A stretch of DNA of 36,759 bases, from positions 1 to 36,759 of the forward strand of contig JAYSFC010000022.1 of assembly GCA_041913505.1 (NCBI GenBank). The letters are read 5' to 3'. The notes beneath the pieces were generated by a model. The model did no database searches. It saw only the letters and a list, made by a program, of their open reading frames with translations, and had not been told where the DNA came from. Source of the DNA: JAYSFC01 sp041913505. GTDB taxonomy: Bacteria; Pseudomonadota; Gammaproteobacteria; Burkholderiales; Burkholderiaceae_C. A program made the translations under genes and the position numbers. Shown piece after piece: positions 7,178 through 15,087 of the stretch (its first letter is position 1; each line of letters begins with the position of its first letter).

Positions 7178-8421
7178 GCCAGCACCCCTTCCTGGCGCAG
7201 CGCGGCAATGGCCTGCGCCGAGAGGCCGAGCCGCTCGCGCAGCACCGCGTCGGTGTGCTGGCCGAGCTGCGGCGGCGCGGCGCGGTATTGCACCGGCGTG
7301 TCGGACAGGCGGATGGGGCTGGCCACGAGCGGCACCGCGCCCGCCTGCGGGTGGTCCATGGCAATCTGCATGCCGCGCGCGCGCACCTGCGGGTCGCCGA
7401 ACACGTCGGCCACGGTGTGGATCGGGCCGCAGGGCACGGCGTGCTGCTCCAGCAGCGCGATCCACTCGCGCGTGCCGCGCAGCACGGTGCATTCGCGCAG
7501 CAGCGGGATCAGCACGTCGCGGTGCGCCAGGCGCGCGGCGTTGGTGGCGAAGCGCGCGTCCTGCGCCCATTCGGGGCGGCCCGCCGCATGGCAAAAGCGC
7601 GCGAACTGGCCGTCGTTGCCGATGGCCAGGATCATGTGGCCGTCCGCGGTGGGAAAGTCCTGGTAGGGCACGGTGTTCGGGTGGGCGTTGCCCATGCGCT
7701 GCGGCACCTTGCCGCCATAGAGGTAATTCATGCCCTGGTTGGCCAGGCAGGCCACCTGCACGTCGAGCAGCGCCAGGTCGATGTGCTGGCCCCGGCCCGT
7801 GTGCTCGCGCGCCGCGAGCGCGGCCAGGATGGCCGTGCTGGCGTACAGGCCGGTGAGGATGTCGGTGAGCGCCACGCCCACCTTGGCGGGGCCGCCGCCG
7901 GGTTCGCCGTCGGGCTTGCCGGTGATGCTCATGAGCCCGCCCATGCCCTGGATCAGGAAGTCGTAGCCCGCGCGGTGGGCGTAGGGGCCGTCGTGCCCGA
8001 AGCCGGTGACGGAGCAGTAGATGAGGCGCGGATTCAGCGCGCTCAGGGCCGCATAGTCCAGCCCGTACTGCGCGAGCCCCCCGGTCTTGAAGTTCTCGAC
8101 CAGCACGTCGCACTGCCGGGCCAGGCCGCGCACGATCTCCTGTCCCTCGGGCCGCGTGATGTCCACCGCCACGGACTGCTTGTTGCGGTTGGCGCACATG
8201 TAGTAGGCCGACTCTCCCGTGGGCTGGCCCGCGGGGTCGGTCACATAGGGTGGGCCCCAGGCGCGGGTATCGTCGCCGGTGCCGGGGCGCTCGATCTTGA
8301 TGACCTCGGCGCCCAGGTCACCCAGCGTCTGGCTGGCCCAGGGCCCGGCCAGCACGCGCGAGAGGTCCAGCACCTTCACGTGCTGCAGGGCGCCAACGGG
8401 CATGGCAGCGCACGGGCTCAT
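7174..8421 (-). CDS. CaiB/BaiF family CoA-transferase (second of two)
   Basis: 415-residue class III CoA-transferase. Family features: VKVLDLSRVLAGPWASQTLG (15-34), LGAEVIKIERPGTGDDTR (36-53), CANRNKQSVAVDI, GFGHDGPYAHRAGYDFLIQG (140-159), and D187 in VGVALTDILTGLYAS, the expected catalytic aspartate. GPIHTVADVFGDPQVRARG near the C-terminus is also typical. It resembles formyl-/succinyl-CoA:carboxylate transferases; the substrate cannot be assigned. ATG 8421 overlaps the stop of the upstream Bug gene (ATGA), so both starts of this pair of transferases are coupled to the preceding gene; an internal ATG at 8403 is a possible alternative start. The direct linkage with a solute receptor suggests the CoA acceptor is the imported acid. 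Confidence 0.93.
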   Translation of the reverse strand: MSPCAAMPVGALQHVKVLDLSRVLAGPWASQTLGDLGAEVIKIERPGTGDDTRAWGPPYVTDPAGQPTGESAYYMCANRNKQSVAVDITRPEGQEIVRGLARQCDVLVENFKTGGLAQYGLDYAALSALNPRLIYCSVTGFGHDGPYAHRAGYDFLIQGMGGLMSITGKPDGEPGGGPAKVGVALTDILTGLYASTAILAALAAREHTGRGQHIDLALLDVQVACLANQGMNYLYGGKVPQRMGNAHPNTVPYQDFPTADGHMILAIGNDGQFARFCHAAGRPEWAQDARFATNAARLAHRDVLIPLLRECTVLRGTREWIALLEQHAVPCGPIHTVADVFGDPQVRARGMQIAMDHPQAGAVPLVASPIRLSDTPVQYRAAPPQLGQHTDAVLRERLGLSAQAIAALRQEGVLA

Positions 8422-9392
8422 TGCTGCGGCACCTTGGCCTGGACCACGATGCGCTTCCACAGCGCGATCTCGTTCTTCTGGAACTCGTTCATCTGCGCAG
8501 GGCCTCCGGTCATGGGCGTGGCGCCCAGCCGCTCGTAGAAGGCGCGGGTTTCGTCCATCTTGGAGATGGCGGTAAACAGATCGGCCAGCCGGGCGGTCTC
8601 GGCCGCCGGCGTCTTGGCGCTCACCATGGCGCCCACCCAGGTATAGGCCTCGAAGCCCGGCAGGCCGGCCTCGTCGGCCGTGGGCACGTCGGGCGCGGTG
8701 GCCACGCGCTTGTCGGCCGCCACGGCCAGCACCTTCACGCGGCCGCCCTTGGCCAGCTCCTGCACGGCCGTGACCTCGGCAAAGGCGTAGTCCACCGTGC
8801 CGCCGGCCAGGGCCGTCATGGTCTCGCCCGCGCCCTTGAACGGCACATGCACGGTCTGCACCTTGGCGGTGTCGTTGAGCAACTCGCCCATGAGCTGGTA
8901 GCCGGCCGAGCCCGCACCGAAGTTCACCTGGCCGGGATGGGCCTTGGCGTAGCCAACCAGGCCCTTGAGGTCCTTATAGGGCGCCTGGGGGCTCACCGCC
9001 AGCATGGCGGGCGAGCGCATCATCATGGTCAGCGGGGCAAAGTCCTTGACCGGGTCGTACGGCAGCTCCTTGAACAGCGCCGCGTTCACGGCCAGCGTGG
9101 AGTTGCTGCCGATGAAGACCGTGTAGCCGTCGGCCGGCGCCGAGAGCACCTGCTTGACGGCCAGGAAGCCGTTGGCGCCGGGCTTGTTTTCCACCACCAC
9201 GGCCTGGCCCGTGAGGTCCTGCAGCTTCTTGGCGAAGTAGCGCGCCGAGGTGTCGGTGCCGCTGCCGGGCCCGAAGGGCACGACGAACCGGATGGTCTTG
9301 GAGGGGAAGGCCTGGGCCTGCGCGGCGGGCGCCAGGGCGGCGGCGGCCAGGGCCAGCAGCGCGCCGGCCACGGTTCTTCTGCGGGAATGCAT
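8418..9392 (-). CDS. Bug/TctC-family solute-binding protein, first gene of the catabolic operon
   Basis: 324-residue periplasmic receptor. Signal peptide: basic MHSRRR then a hydrophobic Ala/Leu run, with cleavage near AQA/QAF (about 26). Family motifs: FPSKTIRFVVPFGPGSGTDT (29-48), ENKPGANGFLA, VNFGAGSAGYQLMGE, and a C-terminal EIALWKRIVVQAKV. ATG 9392 has AGGAGA 9 nt upstream. It is the promoter-proximal gene, divergent from the LysR regulator, with 99 nt between the two starts. It shares the fold but not close identity with the second Bug protein at 4474-5460, so the operon holds two different receptors and no membrane permease. The open frame continues far upstream but only as the antisense of lysR. 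Confidence 0.93.
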   Translation of the reverse strand: MHSRRRTVAGALLALAAAALAPAAQAQAFPSKTIRFVVPFGPGSGTDTSARYFAKKLQDLTGQAVVVENKPGANGFLAVKQVLSAPADGYTVFIGSNSTLAVNAALFKELPYDPVKDFAPLTMMMRSPAMLAVSPQAPYKDLKGLVGYAKAHPGQVNFGAGSAGYQLMGELLNDTAKVQTVHVPFKGAGETMTALAGGTVDYAFAEVTAVQELAKGGRVKVLAVAADKRVATAPDVPTADEAGLPGFEAYTWVGAMVSAKTPAAETARLADLFTAISKMDETRAFYERLGATPMTGGPAQMNEFQKNEIALWKRIVVQAKVPQQ

Positions 9393-9491
9393 GGGCGTTG
9401 TCTCCTGTAGGTATGGAACGCACTCTATGCAGCCGGGGGCCAAGCTGTCTAATATTAAAAATTCACAAATCGATATTGATTGAGTATCGCA
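9393..9491. promoter_or_regulatory. Divergent promoter/operator region between the catabolic operon and lysR
   Basis: The 99-nt intergenic gap contains a strikingly AT-rich core (9450-9480) in a GC-rich genome. It holds the perfect palindrome TAATATTA (9450-9457) and the inverted repeat CGATA-N9-TATCG (9471-9489), next to the lysR start. Position and AT content fit LysR-regulator binding and two divergent promoters. The exact -35/-10 elements are not certain. Confidence 0.55.
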
Positions 9492-10421
9492 ATGAACCTG
9501 CGCCAACTGCGCCAGTTCGTCACGCTGGCCGAGGCGGGCAACTTCCACCGTGCCGCCGAGCTGCTGTACATGGCCCAGCCGCCGCTGTCGGTCTCCATGC
9601 GCAAACTGGAGGACGAACTGGGCAGCCGCCTGTTCGAGCGCCACACCACCGGCGTGCGCCTCACGCCCGCAGGCGAGGCCATGCTGGCCGATGCGCGGCT
9701 CGCGCTCTTCCACGCGGAGCGCTGCCGCCAGGCCGTGGCCGACGCGCGCGAGGGCCAGGGCGGCGTGCTGCGCCTGGGCATCATCGGCTCGGCCACCTAT
9801 GCGCTGCTGCCCGAGCTGATCCCGTCGCTGCGCCAGCGCTATCCCAAGATCGCGCTGGAGCTGACCGAGGCCACCTCGTCCGAGATCCTCGACGGGCTCG
9901 CGTCGCGCCGCTTCGATGTGGGCCTGGTGCGCTATCCCGTGCTCGACCCCAGCCCGTTCGAGCTGCTGCCGCTGGACCGCGACGACTTCGTGCTCGCGGT
10001 GTCCGTGCACAGCCCGCTCGCGGCGCGCGACGCGATCGCGCTGTCAGAGGCCGCGCACGAGCCTTTCGTGATGTACCCGCAGGACAAGGTGCCCAGCCTC
10101 TCGGCGCTGGCCATGATGCGCTGCCAGTTCTCGGGCTTCGCGCCGCGCGTGGCGCAGGAGGCCATGCAGGTGCAGACCATCATGAGCCTGGTCGCCTCGG
10201 GCCTGGGCGTAGGGCTGGTGGCGGGTGTGTCGCGCCTCGTGGTGCCGCCCGGCGTGAAGTGCCTGGCGCTCACCGACAACCCGCCGGGCTTTCACGTGGG
10301 CATCGCGCTCGCGCGGCTCGCGGGCAGCACGAGCCGGCTGGTGGAGCGCTTCACCGAACACGCGCTGCGCTTTGCGAGCGTGCCGCGCGTGGAGGGCGAA
10401 AATCTCGACAAACCCGTTTGA
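9492..10421 (+). CDS. LysR-family transcriptional regulator
   Basis: 309-residue LysR regulator. The N-terminal winged helix-turn-helix is clear: MNLRQLRQFVTLAEAGNFHR (1-20), AAELLYMAQPPLSVSMRKLE (21-40), DELGSRLFER (41-50). The effector domain starts around GVLRLGIIGSATYALLPELI. Its position, divergent from the eight-gene operon with 99 nt between starts, makes it the likely activator, with a CoA-pathway substrate or intermediate as coinducer (inference). The start is ATG 9492; an in-frame TTG at 9480 lies inside the presumed operator and is not needed to complete the DNA-binding domain. The gene ends 34 nt from the end of acetoacetyl-CoA synthetase (convergent), with repeat copy b between and overlapping. 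Confidence 0.93.
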   Translation: MNLRQLRQFVTLAEAGNFHRAAELLYMAQPPLSVSMRKLEDELGSRLFERHTTGVRLTPAGEAMLADARLALFHAERCRQAVADAREGQGGVLRLGIIGSATYALLPELIPSLRQRYPKIALELTEATSSEILDGLASRRFDVGLVRYPVLDPSPFELLPLDRDDFVLAVSVHSPLAARDAIALSEAAHEPFVMYPQDKVPSLSALAMMRCQFSGFAPRVAQEAMQVQTIMSLVASGLGVGLVAGVSRLVVPPGVKCLALTDNPPGFHVGIALARLAGSTSRLVERFTEHALRFASVPRVEGENLDKPV

Positions 10422-10422
10422 A

Positions 10423-10463
10423 GTGCTTGTCGGATATTCCCTTTTAGCTATTGATTAAGTAGC
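10423..10463 (+). repeat. Double-hairpin interspersed repeat, copy b
   Basis: 41-nt element starting GTGCTTGTC (10423-10431, identical to copy d) with a second hairpin GCTATT (10447-10452)/AGTAGC (10458-10463). The first hairpin is degenerate. It lies between the convergent lysR and acetoacetyl-CoA synthetase genes and supplies the latter's final Ala-Thr codons and TAA stop (10457-10455). It may act as a transcription terminator. Confidence 0.65.
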
Positions 10464-12530
10464 AAACGTCGCAGCACGGCGCGCCGCGAAGTCCACGTAC
10501 CAGGCCAGGCAGCCGGGGTTGGCCATGGCGTCCTGGTTGACCACTTTCTCGATCGGCTGGCCCAGCAGCAGCTTCTTGATGGGCAGCTCCTGCTTCTTGC
10601 CGCTGAGCGTGCGCGGCACCTCGGCCACCTGCAGGATGTCGTCGGGCACGAAGCGCGGCGAGAGCGCCGTGCGGATCGCCGCGTTGATGCGCGCGCGCAG
10701 CGCGTCGTCGAGCACGGCGCCCTCGCGCAGCGCCACGAACAGCGGCATGTAGCTCTCGCGGCCCAGGTATTCGAGGTCGACCACCAGGCTGTCGAGCACC
10801 TCGGGCAGGCTTTCCACGGCGCTGTAGATCTCGCTCGTGCCCATGCGCAGGCCGTGACGGTTGATGGTGGCGTCGCTGCGGCCGTAGATGGTGCAGCCGC
10901 CCTGGGCGCCGATCTTGAGCCAGTCGCCGTGGCGCCACACGGCCCCCATGGCGGCCGGGCCGTCGCCGCCGCCGGGCCGGCGGCCGTGGCCGGGCGGGTA
11001 CATGTCGAAGTAGCTCGACAGGTAGCGGCTGCCATCCGTGTCGCCCCACAGGTACAGCGGCATCGACGGGATGGGCTGCGTGCACACCAGCTCGCCCACG
11101 GCGTCCAACACGGGGCGGCCCTCGGCATCCCAGGCCTCCACGGCCGCGCCGAGCATGCGGCACTGCATCTCGCCGGGCACCATGGGCAGCTCGCGGTGGC
11201 CGCCGATGAAGGCGCCACAAAAATCAGTCCCTCCGGAAATGTTGTTCCACCAGATGCTCGGTGTGCCGATGCGCTCGAACTGCGCCGTGCCCCACTCCTG
11301 CACCTCGGGCGAGAGCGGCGAGCCCGTGGTGCCCAGCATGCGGATGCGCGAGAGGTCGCCGCAGTCGGCCAGCTGCAGCCCCGCCTTCATGCAGTTGGCG
11401 TAGAAAGCCGCGCCCGCGCCGAAGCTGGTCACGCCCGTCTCGGCCGCGAAGCGCCAGAGCACGCCCCAATCGGGCCGCTCCTTGCTGCCGCCGGGGTTGC
11501 CGTCGTAGATCACGCAGGTGGTGCCGCCCAGCAGGCCGCTGACCTGCGCGTTCCACATCACCCAGCCCGTGGAGCTGTACCAGTGGTAGCGCTCGCCGTA
11601 GCTGTTGGCTTCGTAGCTGCAGCCGATGTCGTTGTGCAGGCCCTTGAGCTGCAGCGCCACGAGGACCATGCCGCCGTGGCCGTGCACGATGGGCTTCGGT
11701 AACCCCGTGGTGCCGCTCGAATAGACGATCCACAGCGGGTGGTCGAACGCCAGCCACAGCGGCTCGAAGGCCGCCACTTCGGCATCATTTCGGGAGCAAG
11801 CGCTTTCGTAGCTTGCGGTATCAGCTATGGTTTTGGAAGCATCCAGATTGTTCACGAGCAGCACGTGCGCGAGCGTGGGCAGCTGTGCGCGCAGCTCGGC
11901 GATCACCCCGGTGCGGTCGATGTCGCGCCCGCCGTAGGTCACGCCGTCGGCGGCGATCAGCACCTTGGGCCCGATCTGGCGGAAGCGGTCCAGCACCGCA
12001 TGCGTGCCCATGTCGGGCGCGCAGATGCTCCACACGCCGCCAATGCTCACCGTGGCGAGGAAGGCCACCATGGCCTCGGGAATGTTGGGCAGGTAGGCCG
12101 CCACGCGGTCGCCGGGCTGCACGCCCTGGGCCTTCAGGTGCAGCGCCAGCGCCGCCACCTGGCGCCGCAGCTCGGGCCACGAAAGCTCGCGGTGCCGGCC
12201 CTTTTCATTGCGGCTGATGACGGCGGGCTGACCGGCCGCGTGCGCGGCCTCCACATGGCGCAGCACCTGGCGCGCGTAGTTCACCTGGGCGCCCGGGAAC
12301 CAGCGCGCACCGGGCATGCGGTTGTCGGCCAGCACGGCGCTGTGCGGCGTGGGCGAGCGCAGGTCGAAGAAGTCCCACACGCTCTGCCAGAACGCGTCGA
12401 GGTCGGTGACCGACCAGCGCCACAGCGCGTCATAGTCGGCAAACGCAAGGCCGCGCTCGGCGCGCAGCCAGTCCTGGTACAGGCGCAGGCGGGGAACGAA
12501 AGGGGGGTTGTGGTGTGTGCTTGTCTCCAT
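10455..12530 (-). CDS. aacS: Acetoacetyl-CoA synthetase
   Basis: 691-residue acyl-adenylate enzyme making acetoacetyl-CoA from acetoacetate, ATP and CoA, used in ketone-body and polyhydroxybutyrate metabolism. Visible features: N-terminal ACAS_N-type region (WRWSVTDLDAFWQSVWDFF), the P-loop-like motif YSSGTTGLPKPIVHGHGG starting at Y270, WNNISGGTDFCGAFIGG, the adenylate-binding GDWLKIGAQGGCTIYGRSDA, and the C-terminal LSGKKQELPIKK with K645 as the expected catalytic lysine. Length and the AacS-type SGGTD/GRSDAT motifs separate it from acetyl-CoA synthetase. ATG 12530 has no good ribosome site; a possible promoter lies at 12585-12613. Unusually, residues 231-245 are encoded by an interspersed palindromic repeat (copy c), and the last codons and stop by another (copy b). 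Confidence 0.94.
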   Translation of the reverse strand: METSTHHNPPFVPRLRLYQDWLRAERGLAFADYDALWRWSVTDLDAFWQSVWDFFDLRSPTPHSAVLADNRMPGARWFPGAQVNYARQVLRHVEAAHAAGQPAVISRNEKGRHRELSWPELRRQVAALALHLKAQGVQPGDRVAAYLPNIPEAMVAFLATVSIGGVWSICAPDMGTHAVLDRFRQIGPKVLIAADGVTYGGRDIDRTGVIAELRAQLPTLAHVLLVNNLDASKTIADTASYESACSRNDAEVAAFEPLWLAFDHPLWIVYSSGTTGLPKPIVHGHGGMVLVALQLKGLHNDIGCSYEANSYGERYHWYSSTGWVMWNAQVSGLLGGTTCVIYDGNPGGSKERPDWGVLWRFAAETGVTSFGAGAAFYANCMKAGLQLADCGDLSRIRMLGTTGSPLSPEVQEWGTAQFERIGTPSIWWNNISGGTDFCGAFIGGHRELPMVPGEMQCRMLGAAVEAWDAEGRPVLDAVGELVCTQPIPSMPLYLWGDTDGSRYLSSYFDMYPPGHGRRPGGGDGPAAMGAVWRHGDWLKIGAQGGCTIYGRSDATINRHGLRMGTSEIYSAVESLPEVLDSLVVDLEYLGRESYMPLFVALREGAVLDDALRARINAAIRTALSPRFVPDDILQVAEVPRTLSGKKQELPIKKLLLGQPIEKVVNQDAMANPGCLAWYVDFAARRAATFAT
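11797..11840 (+). repeat. Double-hairpin interspersed repeat, copy c, in frame inside aacS
   Basis: 44-nt element within the aacS coding sequence, same length and orientation as copy a (27 of 44 positions identical by eye). First hairpin GCAAGC (11796-11801)/GCTTGC (11811-11816); second core AGCTAT (11823-11828) with AAGC (11837-11840). In aacS it encodes a variable linker just before the nucleotide-binding motif. It keeps the frame open. Confidence 0.5.
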
Positions 12531-12584
12531 GGAGACGCAGCGTAGCAGCGGCCCCGCCACGCCGCCACCCCAGGGGCGTCGCCA

Positions 12585-12613
12585 AATAGACAGCGCTTCT
12601 TGACGCAGTGCAA
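12585..12613 (-). promoter_or_regulatory. aacS: Candidate sigma70 promoter for aacS
   Basis: On the minus strand TTGCAC (12613-12608) and TCTATT (12590-12585) are separated by 17 nt, giving a start about 48 nt before the aacS ATG. Matches are 3/6 and 4/6, so this is a weak prediction. Confidence 0.3.
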
Positions 12614-12678
12614 GGCACGCCGCGCGCGCGCCGCCCACAATGGCCCTTCCGCCCGCCGGGCGCCACCCCGTTCCCACC

Positions 12679-13926
12679 ATGCACAGCGACGTCCTCATCG
12701 TCGGCGCAGGCCCCGCCGGCCTGTCGCTGTCCATCGCCCTGGCCCAGGCTGGCCTCACGTCCACCGTGCTCGACCAGCAAAGCGAAGCCGCGCTGGCCGC
12801 GCCCGCGCCCGACGGCCGCGAAATCGCCCTCACCCACCCCAGCGCCGCGCTGCTGCAGCGCCTGGGCAGCTGGCAGGCGCTGGCCCCGCACGAGATCGGC
12901 AAGCTCCACGACGCGCAGGTGCACGACGGCCCCGTGGGCCCGCAGGCGGGCATGGCGCTGCATGCCGGCGGCAGCGGCGTGGACCACCTGGGCTGGATCG
13001 TGCCCAACCACGCGCTGCGCCGCAGCGCCTACGCCGTGGCGGCGCGCACGCCGGGCGTGCGCATCCTCACCGGGGCCCAGGTCACGCGCGTGGCAGTGCA
13101 ACCCGGCCAGGCCGAGGTGGACTACACCCAAGACGGCGCAGCCCAGGAGCGGCTCACAGCGCCGCTCGTGGTGGCGGCCGACAGCCGCTTCTCGGCCACG
13201 CGGCGCCAGCTCGGCATCGGGGCCGCCATGACCGACTTCGGCCGCACCGTGATCGTCTGCCGCATGCGGCACGAGACGCCCCACGGCGGCACGGCGCACG
13301 AATGCTTCGGCTACGAGCGCACGCTGGCCGTACTGCCCCTGCCCGATGATTCCGAAACCGGCGCCCACCTGTGCTCGGTGGTGGTGACGGCCGGCAGCGC
13401 CGACGCGGCCGCGTTGCTCGCCCTCCCCCCCGAGGACTTCGCGGCGCGCGTGGCCGAGCAGTTCCAGCACCGCCTGGGCGCCATGCAGCTCGTCGGCGAG
13501 CGCCACGCCTACCCGCTCGTGGCCGCGTACGCGCAGCGCTTCACAGGGCCGCGCTGCGCACTCATCGGCGACGCAGCCGTGGGCATGCATCCCGTCACGG
13601 CCCATGGCTACAACCTGGGCCTGGCGGGCGTGGAGCGCCTCGCGCACGCCCTGGCCACGGCGCGCGGCCAGGGCCGTGACATCGGCGACGCCGCCGCGCT
13701 CGCGCCCTATGCGCGCGCGCACCACCTGCACGCCTGGCCCATCTACCAGGGCACCAACGCCATCGTGCGCCTGTACACCGACGCGCGGCCGCTGCCCCGC
13801 CTGGTGCGCCAGCTGGTGCTGGCGAGCGCCAACCGGCTGCCACCGCTCAAGGCGGCGATCGTGGGCCAGCTCACGGGGCGGCCCGGCGCCTGGCTGCGGG
13901 CCGCGCTGCCCGCGCCCTGGCACTGA
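12679..13926 (+). CDS. ubiM: UbiH/UbiF/UbiM-type FAD-dependent hydroxylase, probably UbiM
   Basis: 415-residue class A flavin monooxygenase, likely a ubiquinone-ring hydroxylase at the inner membrane. FAD-binding motifs: VLIVGAGPAGLSLSIA (5-20), the mid motif as ADSRFSATRR (167-176), and GDAAVGMHPVTAHGYNLGL (297-315). The last motif differs from the GDAAHxxxP of UbiH/UbiF/UbiI in having Val for His, and the ADSRFS variant is likewise what I remember for UbiM (the 5-demethoxyubiquinol hydroxylase-like group). Assignment to UbiM rather than another family member is from memory. ATG 12679 is chosen because the Rossmann strand starts directly after it; an upstream in-frame ATG at 12640 would add a Pro/Arg-rich tail. 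It is divergent from aacS and 42 nt upstream of a diguanylate cyclase gene. Confidence 0.72.
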   Translation: MHSDVLIVGAGPAGLSLSIALAQAGLTSTVLDQQSEAALAAPAPDGREIALTHPSAALLQRLGSWQALAPHEIGKLHDAQVHDGPVGPQAGMALHAGGSGVDHLGWIVPNHALRRSAYAVAARTPGVRILTGAQVTRVAVQPGQAEVDYTQDGAAQERLTAPLVVAADSRFSATRRQLGIGAAMTDFGRTVIVCRMRHETPHGGTAHECFGYERTLAVLPLPDDSETGAHLCSVVVTAGSADAAALLALPPEDFAARVAEQFQHRLGAMQLVGERHAYPLVAAYAQRFTGPRCALIGDAAVGMHPVTAHGYNLGLAGVERLAHALATARGQGRDIGDAAALAPYARAHHLHAWPIYQGTNAIVRLYTDARPLPRLVRQLVLASANRLPPLKAAIVGQLTGRPGAWLRAALPAPWH

Positions 13927-13932
13927 ATGGCA

Positions 13933-13962
13933 TAGACAGGCCAGCCGCAGGGTCGTCATAAT
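13933..13962 (+). promoter_or_regulatory. Candidate sigma70 promoter for the diguanylate cyclase
   Basis: TAGACA (13933-13938) and CATAAT (13957-13962) match the -35 and -10 consensus at 5/6 each with an 18-nt spacer. The ATG begins 6 nt after the -10, so transcription would start at the start codon, implying a leaderless mRNA. No Shine-Dalgarno is present in the gap, which agrees. Confidence 0.5.
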
Positions 13963-13968
13963 TTCCGC

Positions 13969-14982
13969 ATGGATACCTTGATCGACCAGCTCTCGCAGTC
14001 CGTCAACGCCGCCCGCAGCGTGGAGGAGTTGACGCGCCCCATGCTGGAGATGCTCGAGGCCGTCACGGGGCTCGAATCCACCTACCTCACCACCATCGAC
14101 CTCGACGCGGGCGTGCAGCGCATCCTCTATGCGCGCAACACGCGCCAGTTGCAGATCCCCGAAGGCCTGTCGGTGCCCTGGCAGGACACGCTGTGCAAAC
14201 GCGCGCTCGACGAGGGCCGCATGTTCACGGACGACGTGGGCGGCTGCTGGGGCGACTCCGAGGCCGCCACCGCACTGGGCATCCAGACCTACGTGAGCGC
14301 GCCCGTGCACGCCGAGGGCGACGGGCTCTACGGCACCCTGTGCGCCGCCAGCGCCACCCGGCACACACTGCCCCCCCATGCCCACCAGGTCTTCCGGCTG
14401 TTCGCGCGGCTCATCGGCCAGCAGGTGGAGCGCGAGCAGCTCGTGCGGCAGCTGCTGTCGGCCAATGCGCGGCTCGCGGCCTACGCGGCCACCGACCCGC
14501 TGACCAACCTGCCCAACCGCCGCGCGCTCATGGAAACGCTGCAGCGCCAGATCGCGCAGGGCGCGCGCCAGCACACCACCGTGCTCGTGGCCTTTCTGGA
14601 CCTCGACGGCTTCAAGGCCATCAACGACACCCACGGCCACGAGGTCGGCGACCAGTTTCTCGCCTGCATGGCCGTGCGCCTCAAGCAGATGCTGCGCGCC
14701 CAGGACTTCGCGGCGCGCCACGGCGGCGACGAATTCGTGGTGATCGGCCCCGGCCCCGCGCCCGGCGATGGGGTGGAAGCCGCCCGGCGCGCATTCGGCA
14801 GCCGCATCGCCGAGGCCACGGTGGGCCGCGTGCACTGCGGGGATATCGCGATCGACTACCCCGGCGCCAGCGTCGGCGTGATCGCGGTCGAGCCCCACAG
14901 CCTGGGTGCGCAGGAGGCGCTGCGCGAGGCCGACCGCGCCATGTACCTGGCCAAGCAGGCACGGCGCGCCCAGCCCGCCTGA
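13969..14982 (+). CDS. GAF-GGDEF diguanylate cyclase
   Basis: 337-residue soluble sensor enzyme making c-di-GMP from two GTP. An N-terminal GAF domain (about 15-155; LCKRALDEGRMFTDDVGGCW and YVSAPVHAEGDGLYGTLCAA) is joined by a short helix (EREQLVRQLLSANARLAAYA) to a GGDEF domain beginning at DPLTNLPNRRAL (176-187). The active-site loop GGDEF (252-256) is intact, the metal-binding FLDLDGFKAIND is present (209-220), and the inhibitory I-site RxxD (R243-D246) lies exactly five residues before GGDEF, so product inhibition is predicted. The C-terminal part of the domain is a little divergent (CGDIAIDYPGASVGVIAVE). No membrane segment is present. It has its own likely promoter at 13933-13962, apparently giving a leaderless transcript. 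Confidence 0.93.
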   Translation: MDTLIDQLSQSVNAARSVEELTRPMLEMLEAVTGLESTYLTTIDLDAGVQRILYARNTRQLQIPEGLSVPWQDTLCKRALDEGRMFTDDVGGCWGDSEAATALGIQTYVSAPVHAEGDGLYGTLCAASATRHTLPPHAHQVFRLFARLIGQQVEREQLVRQLLSANARLAAYAATDPLTNLPNRRALMETLQRQIAQGARQHTTVLVAFLDLDGFKAINDTHGHEVGDQFLACMAVRLKQMLRAQDFAARHGGDEFVVIGPGPAPGDGVEAARRAFGSRIAEATVGRVHCGDIAIDYPGASVGVIAVEPHSLGAQEALREADRAMYLAKQARRAQPA

Positions 14983-15087
14983 AGCGGCGCCCGGCCCCGC
15001 CATACCCCCGCGGCAGCGCGCCCCAGGGCAGGCGGGGGATAATTCCGCACCGCTCCCCGCAAGGGCGGCCCCACCCGCGCCCCGCCC

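Noticed and set aside
6011..8197. Single 728-codon frame covering both CoA-transferases
   Set aside because: The upstream part is the wrong frame of the second transferase; the real start of the first is ATG 7177, overlapping the previous stop as ATGA.
8418..10010. 530-codon version of the first Bug protein with a long N-terminal extension
   Set aside because: The extension is antisense to lysR; the signal peptide starts at 9392 with AGGAGA in front.
8378..10296. CACGTG motifs at about 8378 and 10292 as possible further parS sites
   Set aside because: Only the central hexamer matches; flanks lack the TGTTT...AAACA arms.
15038..15043. GATAAT as promoter for the radical SAM gene
   Set aside because: No recognisable -35 at 16-18 nt; left as a remark only.
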